64,000 nucleotides of DNA, taken from the NCBI RefSeq assembly GCF_900129765.1, contig NZ_FQWU01000002.1, forward strand, positions 1,860,001 to 1,924,000, in the 5' to 3' direction. Both the position numbers and the translations under genes were made by a program. The notes under the pieces are model-generated. The model worked only from the letters and a program-made list of their open reading frames with translations. It searched no databases and was not told where the DNA came from. Positions 36,033 through 46,698 of this stretch are shown here, one piece after another (the stretch's first letter is position 1; every line of letters starts with the position of its first letter). The stretch comes from Massilia sp. CF038. Its GTDB lineage: Bacteria > Pseudomonadota > Gammaproteobacteria > Burkholderiales > Burkholderiaceae_D.

Positions 36033-39000
36033 TCAATCCGGCGCCAGCGGCAGACAGACGGTAAAGCAGCTGCCCTCTCCGGGGACCGATCGCACCCGCA
36101 AGCTGCCCCCGTGCTGTTCAACAATGCCGAAGGAAATGGACAAGCCCAGCCCCGTCCCCTCCCCGGTTGGCTTGGTGGTAAAGAAGGGGTCGTAGATGCG
36201 GCCCATCACGCTCTCGTCCATGCCGGCGCCGGTGTCGCGAAAATCAATGCACAGCCTCTGGTCGGCAATGCGGCTGCGGATGGTCAGCGTACCTGGCACT
36301 GCATGCGCATCAGCGCCCTTGGCTTCAATCGCCTGACAGGCATTGACGATCAGGTTCATGAAGACCTGGTTCAGCTGCGCCGCCCGGCCTTCGATCAAGG
36401 GGTCGATCTCGAGCAGGCAATCGATGTGTGCTACCCGCGAATACAGGGTGCGCACCAGTTGCACCGTGGACTGCAGGCCGGCGCCGATCCGCATCGGCTT
36501 CTTTTCCCCGTCATCCATGCGCGAAAAGGTGCCCAGGTCCTTGACCAGCGCGCGGATGCGCGCCGTGCCATCGGTGATGGTGGCCAGCTGCTGGGACAAC
36601 GCGGCAAAGCGGGTTTCCAGGCTGGCGCGCACGGCCGGCGCCGCGTCGGCGCCCGCCAGGTCCAGCAGGAACAGGCGGAAGCGTTCCAGATCTTCGGCCA
36701 TCAATTGCGCACCTGCATGTGCGTAGTTGGTCGGGTTATTGATTTCGTGCGCGATGCCGGCGCTGAGCGTGCCCAGGGCTGCCATTTTTTCGTTGAGTAC
36801 CAGCTTTTCCTGGGCGCTGGCCAGTTGCTTGTAGGCCAGCTCGGCACGGGCCTTTTCCAGTTCCACCGACTCCTTCTGCAGCACCACTTCGGAGGTGCGC
36901 TGCGCCACTTCGCGTTCGAGTTGCAGCTTTTGCCCGACCAGCGCGCGCACGCGCAGACGGTAGGCGCCGGCGATCGCTGACAGCAACAGCACCGCAGCGG
37001 CTATCCGGAACCACCAGGTGGCCCAGAACGGCGGCGTGATTTCAATGCTCAGACTGGTGCCAGCCTCGTTCCAGACCCCGTCCTTGTTGCTGCCCGTGAC
37101 GCGGAACACGTAATGGCCCGGCGCCAGGTTGGTGTAGCTGGCGAAGCGCTTGCTGGCGTCCGTGAGGACCCAATCCTTGTCGACGCCTTCCAGCTGGTAG
37201 CGGTAGGCGTTGCGGCGCGGATCGGCGAAATGCAGGGCCGCAAATTCGAGCGCAAACATGGTGTCCTTGTAGGACAGCACGGCGTGGCGCGCGTTCTGAA
37301 TCGGACCATCGAGCGAAAAGCCGTCCCGTGGACGGCCATTGCGGACCGACTCGTTGAAAATCAAAAAGTCGGTAATGCGGATTTGTGGTGCCACCGGGTT
37401 GCCGCGTACGGCGCCAGGATGCAGCAAGGTCAGGCCATCATTGAAGCTGCCGAACGCCATCACGCCGTCCGGCATGCGGTAGGCAGCGCCGACGAAATAA
37501 TCGCCCTCGGCCATGCCGTCGCGCCCCGTGTAATGGCGGAACTGGCCGCTGGCAGGGTCAAAGTTGACGATGCCGCCTTCAGTGCTGATCCATAACTGGC
37601 GCTGGTCGTCTTCCAGGATGGCATTGATGGCCGGGCTGAGCAAGCCATCCTTGGCCAGCCAGGCGCGCACCGTCAGCGAGCCGTCGGCCTCCGTGATGAT
37701 ACGGTTCAAGCCGCCGCCGGTGGCGACCCACAAGGCGCCGTCGCCGCTTTCGTGCAAATGCGAGATGCGATTGTGGCTCAGGCGCACATGGCGGAATTGT
37801 CCGGTGGCGCGGTCCAGCAAGTCCAGTCCATTCGAGGTGGCCACCCACAAACGCCCGCGGCTGTCATCGAGCACGCTCCAGACGAAATCGTCCGCCAGGC
37901 TGGCGTCATCCTGGGCGTCATGACGGTAGGTGACGGCCTGGTCGGTGCGGGTATCGAGCCGGTGCAGGCCGCCGCGCGAGGCGATCCAGAGCATCCCCTT
38001 GCGGTCCGGCACGATGGCCTGGATGAAATTGGCCGCGTTATCGCCCGTGGCAAAGGGACGCGGTGTAAAGCGGCCACGGACCGGGTCGAACTTGCTCAGC
38101 CCGCCATTACGGGTGCCGACCCACAACTGTCCGTCCACATCGCGTCCCAGCGCAGTGGCAAGATCGTCGTTGAGACTTCCGGCAACGCCGGGCTGGTGTT
38201 TGTACACGGTGACCTTGCCGCTTTGCACGTCAAGCAGATTCACGCCGCCACCGTAGGCAGCCAGCCACAGCTGGCCGGGGCCAGCGCCGAGAATCGAAAT
38301 GATCTTGTTGCTGCTCAGGCCAGCGGTCTCGGGCGGTGCGGCGGCAACGATGTGGCGAAATCCCCCACCGCTCAGGTCGATCCGGCTGGCGCCGGCAAAC
38401 CAGGTGCCGATCCACAAAATGCCGGACCGGTCGTGGAACATGCTGGAGACAAAATTATCGGCCAGGCTGGCGTTCTTGCCGGGCTGATGGACCGAGGCCA
38501 CGAACTGAGCCCGCGCCTCGTCCCAGCGCAGCAGGCCGGCTGTTTGCGTGCCTGCCCACATGGTGCCGCGCTTGTCACGAAACAGCGTGGTCACCGGGCT
38601 GGCGGGAAACCCTTCGGCGCTGCCCAGCGTGCGCCGCTGCACCGGTGTGCCATCGCGCACCTGCCACACTTCAAGGCCGACTTGCGTCCCCACCCACAAG
38701 GTCTCGCCCGGTCCCAGGGCCACGACGCGGACGGCATTGCGCTTGGGATCAGCGCCTGCGCTGGTGTCCAGCGGAAAGTGGGCAAACTGTGTGCTGCCGC
38801 GTGGAAGGTAATCGACACCGGCTGCGGTACCGATCCACAAGCCGCCCGCACTGTCGAACACCAGGCCGCTGACGTCGTCGGCGCCAAGCGAACTGCGATC
38901 GTCGGCGTGATGGCGCAGAAAGCTGGGCTGGTTGCGCGCCGGATCAAAGCGGACCAGGCCGGTACGCGTGGTCAGCCACAGCACCCCGTCGGCATCGCTG

Positions 39001-41072
39001 ACAATGTTGCGCACATCGTAGTACGCGCCTTTGCGCGCATTGGCCACGTTATTCAATGCAGCGCTAAAATTGTCGCTGCCCGCGTTGTAGCGCTGCAAGC
39101 CAGTGCGCGTGCCCACCCATAACTGACCGCGCTGGTCCTGGTGCAAGGCCTGGACCGAGTTGTCCGAGATACTGGCGGGATCGGCGGGATCGTGCTTGTA
39201 GTTCAGAAAGCGGTAGCCATCGTAGCGAATCAGGCCGCCCTGGCCTGCGAACCACATGAAGCCGTCGCGGTCTTGCAGCATGGCCGCGACCGAGGCATGG
39301 GGCAAGCCGGTTTCCGTGTTCAACTGCTCAAAGCGCAGCTCGCCTGGTGCGGATGCCAAGGCCGCGGTGCCCAGCACCAGCAGGACCAGGGCCGCCAACC
39401 AGCGCCACAGCGTGCGCTGCATCACAGCAACCCGCGGTGCGGGTCCTGCCGGTGGCACAGGTGCCGCGTAGCCCAGGATCAGGTCGGCCGCTTTTTCCGC
39501 AATCATCACCGTGGGCGCGTTGGTATTGCCACCAATCAGAGTTGGCATGATCGAGGCATCCACTACCCGCAGATGGGCAACACCGTGCACGCACAGGCGA
39601 TCGTCTACCACCGCCATGGCATCGTGCCCCATCTTGCAGGTGCCAACCGGGTGGTAAATCGTGCCTGCCTTGCGGCGGATGAAGGCTTCGATGGCGGCGT
39701 CGTCCTGCACCTCGGCGCCGGGGAACAGTTCCACACCACGATAGGTGTCAAAGGCGGGGGCAGCCAAAATGCGGCGCGCCACTTTCACGCCGCGCACCAG
39801 GCTGGCCATATCGTCCGGATGGTCGAGGTAATTGGGATCGATCAATGCCGGCGCGGCAGGATCGGCACTGGCCAGGCGGATGGTGCCCCGGCTTTTCGGC
39901 CGCAAGTCACACACGTGCAGGGCATAACCATGGCCAAACAGGGTGTACGCCGCACGCGACAAGGTGTGCCCGTGGTCATCCAGATGCGCGGGCGTGAAGT
40001 GCAGCTGCAAGTCGGGCGCCGCCAGCGCGGGAGTGCTTTTCACAAAACCACCGCCTTCAGCAGCATTGCTGGTGAACGGGCCCTTGCGGAAAAGGACGTA
40101 GTTGAAAAAGTGCAGCATCGGTGACAGCGCATTGCGCAGCGACACGCCGAGCGAGACCGCCTTGCTGCATTGATGCACCACCAGCACGTCGAGATGGTCC
40201 TGCAAGTTGTGGCCCACACCCGGCAAGGCGTGGCGCACAGGAATGCCATGGCGCGCCAGCTGGTCGGCCGGTCCAATACCGGACAGCATCAGCAATTGGG
40301 GGGAGTTAATGGCGCCGCCGCATAGCAGCACCTCGCGCTCGGCCCGCAGTTCACGCTCGCTACCGTCTTTCACAAACGCGACCCCGGTGGCACGCTTGCC
40401 TTCCATCAGGATGCGACTGGCATGCGCAGCCGTGATGACGGTCAGATTCGGACGCTGGCGGACGGGGTGCAGGTAGGCACGCGCCACGCTCCAGCGCTCG
40501 CCATTTTTCTGCGTCAGCTGGTAAGGACCGATGCCCTCTTGCTCGGCACCGCTGAAATCGTCGTTGTAGCGATAGCCGGCTTGTTGCCCTGCCTGCACGT
40601 AGATCCCCGTGAGCAGATTGCTGCTGCGCTGATCGGCCACGTTGAGCGGTCCGCCCACGCCGTGGTAAGGCGTGGCGCCGCGCTCGTGATGTTCGGCGCG
40701 TTTAAAGAGCGGCAACACGTCGGCGTAGGACCAACCGCGATTGCCCAGTGCCGCCCAGTGGTCGTAGTCGCTGGCGTGGCCGCGCGTATAGACCATCGCG
40801 TTGCTCGAGCTGCTGCCGCCAAGCGTTTTGCCACGGGGCCAGAACATACGGCGTTGTTCAAGATGTTGCTGGGGTGTGGTGAAGTAACGCCAGTTGAGCA
40901 CTTTGCTCAACATCATGAAGATGATGCCGACCGGCATATGGATCAGGGGATGGCGGTCGGCGGGCCCGGCTTCCAGCAGGCAGACAGTGACGGCCGGGTT
41001 GGCCGACAGGCGGTTGGCCAGCACACAGCCAGCGGAGCCTCCGCCCACGATCAGGTAATCATATTTTTCCAT
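36033..41072 (-). CDS. GMC oxidoreductase fused in frame to a two-component-propeller histidine kinase
   Basis: One uninterrupted 1679-aa frame. Residues 1-550 are a complete GMC (choline-dehydrogenase-like) flavoenzyme: FAD site GGGSAG at 10-15, GGSSSSN at 85-91, active-site His474 in YHPVGTCKMG and the C-terminal GGNTNAP (514-520). A short Pro/Ala linker leads to Met551 and a hydrophobic segment (RTLWRWLAALVLLVLG). Then come about 12-14 propeller blades with WVGT repeats (about 580-1230), a Y_Y_Y-like domain, a second membrane helix (about 1349-1372), a coiled coil, and a full kinase with His1442 in AHEINNP, N-box NLIVNACQA, DTGAGMDE and GEGTGLGLS. The ATG at 41072 starts the GMC part. Met551 could be a second start, but its binding site is weak. 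No receiver domain is attached. A lost stop by assembly error is the alternative. Confidence 0.85.
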   Translation of the reverse strand: MEKYDYLIVGGGSAGCVLANRLSANPAVTVCLLEAGPADRHPLIHMPVGIIFMMLSKVLNWRYFTTPQQHLEQRRMFWPRGKTLGGSSSSNAMVYTRGHASDYDHWAALGNRGWSYADVLPLFKRAEHHERGATPYHGVGGPLNVADQRSSNLLTGIYVQAGQQAGYRYNDDFSGAEQEGIGPYQLTQKNGERWSVARAYLHPVRQRPNLTVITAAHASRILMEGKRATGVAFVKDGSERELRAEREVLLCGGAINSPQLLMLSGIGPADQLARHGIPVRHALPGVGHNLQDHLDVLVVHQCSKAVSLGVSLRNALSPMLHFFNYVLFRKGPFTSNAAEGGGFVKSTPALAAPDLQLHFTPAHLDDHGHTLSRAAYTLFGHGYALHVCDLRPKSRGTIRLASADPAAPALIDPNYLDHPDDMASLVRGVKVARRILAAPAFDTYRGVELFPGAEVQDDAAIEAFIRRKAGTIYHPVGTCKMGHDAMAVVDDRLCVHGVAHLRVVDASIMPTLIGGNTNAPTVMIAEKAADLILGYAAPVPPAGPAPRVAVMQRTLWRWLAALVLLVLGTAALASAPGELRFEQLNTETGLPHASVAAMLQDRDGFMWFAGQGGLIRYDGYRFLNYKHDPADPASISDNSVQALHQDQRGQLWVGTRTGLQRYNAGSDNFSAALNNVANARKGAYYDVRNIVSDADGVLWLTTRTGLVRFDPARNQPSFLRHHADDRSSLGADDVSGLVFDSAGGLWIGTAAGVDYLPRGSTQFAHFPLDTSAGADPKRNAVRVVALGPGETLWVGTQVGLEVWQVRDGTPVQRRTLGSAEGFPASPVTTLFRDKRGTMWAGTQTAGLLRWDEARAQFVASVHQPGKNASLADNFVSSMFHDRSGILWIGTWFAGASRIDLSGGGFRHIVAAAPPETAGLSSNKIISILGAGPGQLWLAAYGGGVNLLDVQSGKVTVYKHQPGVAGSLNDDLATALGRDVDGQLWVGTRNGGLSKFDPVRGRFTPRPFATGDNAANFIQAIVPDRKGMLWIASRGGLHRLDTRTDQAVTYRHDAQDDASLADDFVWSVLDDSRGRLWVATSNGLDLLDRATGQFRHVRLSHNRISHLHESGDGALWVATGGGLNRIITEADGSLTVRAWLAKDGLLSPAINAILEDDQRQLWISTEGGIVNFDPASGQFRHYTGRDGMAEGDYFVGAAYRMPDGVMAFGSFNDGLTLLHPGAVRGNPVAPQIRITDFLIFNESVRNGRPRDGFSLDGPIQNARHAVLSYKDTMFALEFAALHFADPRRNAYRYQLEGVDKDWVLTDASKRFASYTNLAPGHYVFRVTGSNKDGVWNEAGTSLSIEITPPFWATWWFRIAAAVLLLSAIAGAYRLRVRALVGQKLQLEREVAQRTSEVVLQKESVELEKARAELAYKQLASAQEKLVLNEKMAALGTLSAGIAHEINNPTNYAHAGAQLMAEDLERFRLFLLDLAGADAAPAVRASLETRFAALSQQLATITDGTARIRALVKDLGTFSRMDDGEKKPMRIGAGLQSTVQLVRTLYSRVAHIDCLLEIDPLIEGRAAQLNQVFMNLIVNACQAIEAKGADAHAVPGTLTIRSRIADQRLCIDFRDTGAGMDESVMGRIYDPFFTTKPTGEGTGLGLSISFGIVEQHGGSLRVRSVPGEGSCFTVCLPLAPD

Positions 41073-41231
41073 TGCCAAACATTGTGCCACGAGCGCAAGT
41101 GTCTGCAGCAGCTGGCGATGCAAAGTCGGCAAGTGCGCGACGAATCCGTATGTCAGATGTAATCGGTGCTGCACTATTCTCGACGCGGCCGGTCATTCCG
41201 GCCCTTTCACCCATTCCATTTCGGAGAAACT

Positions 41232-42704
41232 ATGTACGTTTCACATACTTTGCGACGCGCGGTGCTGTGCACCACGGTCCTGGCAGCGCCAGCCTTTGCA
41301 ACCGTTACCATTGAACACAACGGCAAGAACCCCTTCCCGCTCGGCGGCAAGGTGTGGTTCCTTGGAAAGCTGGACGGTGTCGGCAAATCGATGAAATTCT
41401 CGGTCAACGGCATCCCTGGCGGTAACGCGAGCGTCGGCACCATCAATTCCCAAAACGGCGAATATATTGCGCCAATGACCATGCCGCCGAATAACGGGGT
41501 GACGGTGACCGCCACCTACCCCAGCGTCCCGCCGCAGTCCGCCAGTACCCAGCTGACCTTCCGTGCGACTACCCCGACGCCGACACCAACGCCGACGCCA
41601 ACACCGACGCCAACCCCGACACCAACCCCGACACCAACGCCCACCCCGACGCCGACGCCCACGCCAACGCCGGGCAGCCCCGCGATTGCCGGTTGCGAGA
41701 TGTTCCCCGCCACGGCGATCTTCAACACCCGCATTGACGATCTGGTGCGCTTCCCCGCGCACGCGCGCAGCAGCGCCTGGATCAGCAGCGTGGGCAACAC
41801 GCGCGCCCTGCACATGGACTTTGGCCGCAACGAAAATCAGAACGATTACGAGACCTACTACGGCATTCCTTACAATGTGGTCGACGGCACGCCAGCGACC
41901 ACCACCTGGCCCAAGGTGTCGTTCGAAATCATGGATGAGGGCAACGGCGAAGGCGTGCCCGACGAAAGCGACTGCGCTGCACCGGATGCCGCCCATACGC
42001 TGACCCGTGCTTGCACCAAGCTGAGCGTGGCCAACCGCCGCTTCCCCTTCCCGAACGACAACATCATCAAGGCCGAATACGGCGCCTGCAACGATTCGAG
42101 CGAATGTGGCGACCGCCATGTGCTGACGGTCGAGAAAGGCGCATGCCGCCTGTGGGAAAGCTACTTCACCTACAAGGTGCAGGGCACCTGGCATGCGTAC
42201 TCGACGGCGGCCTGGAACCTGCGTTCGAACCAGATGCGGCCAACAACCTGGACCTCGGGCGATGCGGCCGGGCTGCCGATTTTGCCGCTGCTGATGCGCG
42301 CGGGCGAGGCGTCGTCGGGCGAGGTACGGCATGCGCTGCGGATTACCTTCAAGGACAGTGTGCTCGACAAGAACTTCATCTGGCCAGCCACGCACGCAGC
42401 GGGCGGCGCCACCAGCGGCGGCATTCCGTTTGGCGCCCTGATGCGCCTGCGCAGCGACTTCGTCATTCCTGCCAACTGGACCACGCAGGCCAAGGCGCTG
42501 GCAACGGCCATGAAGCGTTATGGCGTGTACGTGGCCGATATCGGCAGCAACAGTTACATGACTGGCGAGCCAAGCGCGACCTGGAGCCCGGACACGATCT
42601 CGCAGTTGCAGCGGATCCAGATGGCATCGTTTGAATTTGTCGACACGCGCTCGATCACGGGCAACGCCAACTTCAACAGCAATTCCTACCAGGCAAGCTG
42701 GTAA
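41232..42704 (+). CDS. secreted Ig-like/TP-stalk protein with uncharacterised C-terminal domain
   Basis: 490 aa. A signal peptide (about 1-23, ending AFA) precedes an Ig-like module (about 24-112) almost the same as the one in the DUF1800 protein. A Thr-Pro repeat of 17 units (41571-41672) forms a rigid stalk. The C-terminal 340 residues begin AIAGCEMFPATAIFN, carry several Cys and end with KRYGVYVADIGSNS. They recall a secreted family of unknown role in soil bacteria. The ATG at 41232 has GGAG nine bases upstream. It is divergent from the GMC-kinase gene across 159 bases. Confidence 0.8.
   Translation: MYVSHTLRRAVLCTTVLAAPAFATVTIEHNGKNPFPLGGKVWFLGKLDGVGKSMKFSVNGIPGGNASVGTINSQNGEYIAPMTMPPNNGVTVTATYPSVPPQSASTQLTFRATTPTPTPTPTPTPTPTPTPTPTPTPTPTPTPTPTPGSPAIAGCEMFPATAIFNTRIDDLVRFPAHARSSAWISSVGNTRALHMDFGRNENQNDYETYYGIPYNVVDGTPATTTWPKVSFEIMDEGNGEGVPDESDCAAPDAAHTLTRACTKLSVANRRFPFPNDNIIKAEYGACNDSSECGDRHVLTVEKGACRLWESYFTYKVQGTWHAYSTAAWNLRSNQMRPTTWTSGDAAGLPILPLLMRAGEASSGEVRHALRITFKDSVLDKNFIWPATHAAGGATSGGIPFGALMRLRSDFVIPANWTTQAKALATAMKRYGVYVADIGSNSYMTGEPSATWSPDTISQLQRIQMASFEFVDTRSITGNANFNSNSYQASW
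41571..41672 (+). repeat. Thr-Pro coding repeat, 17 units, mixed codons
   Basis: Seventeen six-base units each encode Thr-Pro. The codons vary (ACC CCG, ACG CCG, ACA CCA, ACG CCA), so the DNA is less uniform than the corresponding array in the DUF1800 gene. It links the Ig-like module to the C-terminal domain. Confidence 0.9.
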
Positions 42705-42862
42705 GCAGTGTCCCCGGCGCCTGCCGGGGTGCGTATCTCGTTTTTGCTCGCGCCGAGACGCTCGAAAACGAGCAAATTCGAGATACAGAGCGGCGCCGCG
42801 CTTCCCTCCGCAGCGCAGGCAAGAAAGAATCGCTTCTCCGCAAAACGTCGCGCCCGCCCCCT

Positions 42863-42953
42863 ACATCGTCCTCGCGTAGGCGGGGACCCATAGCACTTAT
42901 GCTCAGTGGTACTCTTACTTGTCTATGGGTCCCCGCCTGCGCGAGGACGATGT
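42863..42953. repeat. palindromic repeat, diverged copy C
   Basis: The arms at 42863-42892 and 42924-42953 pair over 30 bases with one mismatch. The outer part (ACATCG-CCTCGCG-AGGCGGGG) is recognisably related to the elements at 27104 and 31860. The inner 31 bases are unrelated and lack the CCGAATTCGG hairpin. It lies between two convergent genes. Confidence 0.75.
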
Positions 42954-42980
42954 GGGTAGAGCCAACACTATGCAATCGCC

Positions 42981-43008
42981 AAAAAAAAACCGCGCCCAAG
43001 GGCGCGGC
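42981..43008 (-). terminator. rho-independent terminator of the DUF1501 gene
   Basis: On the minus strand CCGCGCCC and GGGCGCGG pair around a two-base loop (42990-42997 with 43000-43007), followed at once by nine T residues. It sits 24 bases past the DUF1501 stop and ends the DUF1800-DUF1501 transcript. Confidence 0.9.
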
Positions 43009-43031
43009 AAAGACAGAGACTTTAGTGTGAC

Positions 43032-44408
43032 TCAGCCCATGAAACCAAGATCCGTCATGGCAAACTTGCCCAATTCATTCTTGAACACTTGTCCGGCCAG
43101 CGCATCCGGATCGGCCCCGAACCAGCGGCCCAGCGTGGCGCCGAACTGCTGATTCGAGAACTGCGGAATCCACACGCCACGCCCCGTGGCATCGTCCGGC
43201 CCGCCCAGTGTGTAATCCGGAAACGCACCATACAGCCCGCCTTTGACCGCGCCGCCAATGACCAGGTGATGATTGCCCCAGCCATGGTCAGTCCCGCCCG
43301 AATTGGCCAGCAACGTGCGTCCGAAGTCCGACATGGTGAACGTGGTCACGCTGTTGCGCGTGCCAATTTCCGTCATGGCAAGCTGGAACGCTGCCATCGA
43401 CTCCGACACCCGGTGCAGCACATCCCATTGCTGGAAGGCCTGGCCGCCGTGGGTATCGAAGCCGCCGATCGACACAAAGTACACCTGCCGCCCCGGCCCC
43501 TGCGCCGCGCGCTGGCGGATCAAACGCGCCACCGTCTTCAACTGCGCGCCCAGGCTGTAGCCAGGGAACACTGTGGCAAGCGGGCTGGCGCTGTCGGCCG
43601 CCGCCAGGTCGTTGACCAGATCCATGCCTTGCAGCAGCGCCTTGTTGGCCGCGTTGGCGATCAGATTCGGATTCTCGCTGGCCAGAATCTGGCGCAACGC
43701 GGCGCGCCTGGTGTCCGCCTCGGCCTGCGGCCAGAACGTCATGCCCGCCAGACCCAGCCTGCCACTCTCGGGCAGGCGGTTGCCGTGCACGCTGCCGCCT
43801 TCCACGAACAAGCCGCCGGCGCCGACCGAGACCGCATCAAGCCGTCCTCCACTGCCAAGCACATCAAGCAGACGGCCGCCCCAGCCAGTGCCTGCACCGG
43901 CCGGGCTGCCCGCCTGATTTTGCAAGGTCTGGTCCGGATGCGAAAACAGCTGTGGCGGCACACCGGTACCAGCAGCGTACTGGGCTTTGGTGAGCGGCTG
44001 GCGCAAATTGCCCACGTTGAGCACTGCGGCCACTTCGCCCTGCCCGAACAAGGCATCAATCTCGGGCAAGCCGTAGTGGAAACCGAAGGCTTGCTGCACA
44101 GGATTCGGCGTGGCCTGCAGCATGGCACTACGGCCGGCAAGCAGGGTCTTGGCCGAGGTTGACAGCGCCAGCCCGGCAGCACTGCGCGCGCTGTTGTATT
44201 TGGCGTAGCGGTTGGCATCGAGCGGCACGATCAGGTTGTTCCCATCGTTGCCGCCAAACAGGTACAAGCACACCAGCGCCTTGTAATCGCTGACAGCGGC
44301 CTGGGCAGGCGCAGCCCCCAGCAATCCCATGGTGCCGAGTGTGCCCAGCATGCTGACCTGGGCAGAATTGCGCAGAAAGCCGCGGCGCGAAGCGTTTGTT
44401 GGTTTCAT
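43032..44408 (-). CDS. DUF1501 family exported protein
   Basis: 458 aa with a twin-arginine signal ([13 protein letters not shown], Arg pair at 8-9) and a hydrophobic stretch ending AQAA. The mature part starts [21 protein letters not shown], the hallmark of DUF1501, an alkaline-phosphatase-superfamily-like fold of unknown function. GGFDTHGGQ and [20 protein letters not shown] are further conserved segments with possible metal ligands. Two adjacent ATGs exist; 44408 is preferred because AAGGAA is better spaced from it than from 44411. It lies 16 bases after the DUF1800 gene and pairs with it in many genomes. Confidence 0.88.
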   Translation of the reverse strand: MKPTNASRRGFLRNSAQVSMLGTLGTMGLLGAAPAQAAVSDYKALVCLYLFGGNDGNNLIVPLDANRYAKYNSARSAAGLALSTSAKTLLAGRSAMLQATPNPVQQAFGFHYGLPEIDALFGQGEVAAVLNVGNLRQPLTKAQYAAGTGVPPQLFSHPDQTLQNQAGSPAGAGTGWGGRLLDVLGSGGRLDAVSVGAGGLFVEGGSVHGNRLPESGRLGLAGMTFWPQAEADTRRAALRQILASENPNLIANAANKALLQGMDLVNDLAAADSASPLATVFPGYSLGAQLKTVARLIRQRAAQGPGRQVYFVSIGGFDTHGGQAFQQWDVLHRVSESMAAFQLAMTEIGTRNSVTTFTMSDFGRTLLANSGGTDHGWGNHHLVIGGAVKGGLYGAFPDYTLGGPDDATGRGVWIPQFSNQQFGATLGRWFGADPDALAGQVFKNELGKFAMTDLGFMG

Positions 44409-44424
44409 CATGTTTCCTTTTGGG

Positions 44425-46581
<2,157 letters not shown>

Positions 46582-46698
46582 CACAACCTCCATGTCCTTG
46601 GCCTGCCGGACGGCAGAGCGAAGGACATGATTGCAAACGCGTCGTTACGGATGCCTTACAAAATTTGAATTATTAATAGAACGATATTCAAATAAGCG

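Larger units (their letters stand above)
42705..43031. other. intergenic region with hairpins and repeats between convergent genes
   Basis: This 327-bp gap has no gene. From left to right it contains a GC hairpin just after the upstream stop (CCCCGGC 42712-42718 with GCCGGGG 42723-42729), a larger imperfect hairpin with arms 42733-42750 and 42769-42786 (15 of 18 pairs), the diverged palindromic repeat at 42863-42953, and a clear terminator for the minus-strand DUF1501 gene. Confidence 0.7.

Noticed and set aside
39422-39422. Separate histidine kinase gene starting at the internal ATG
   Set aside because: Not excluded, but the upstream GMC frame has no stop before it and the ribosome binding site is weak, so the fused frame is annotated as one gene.
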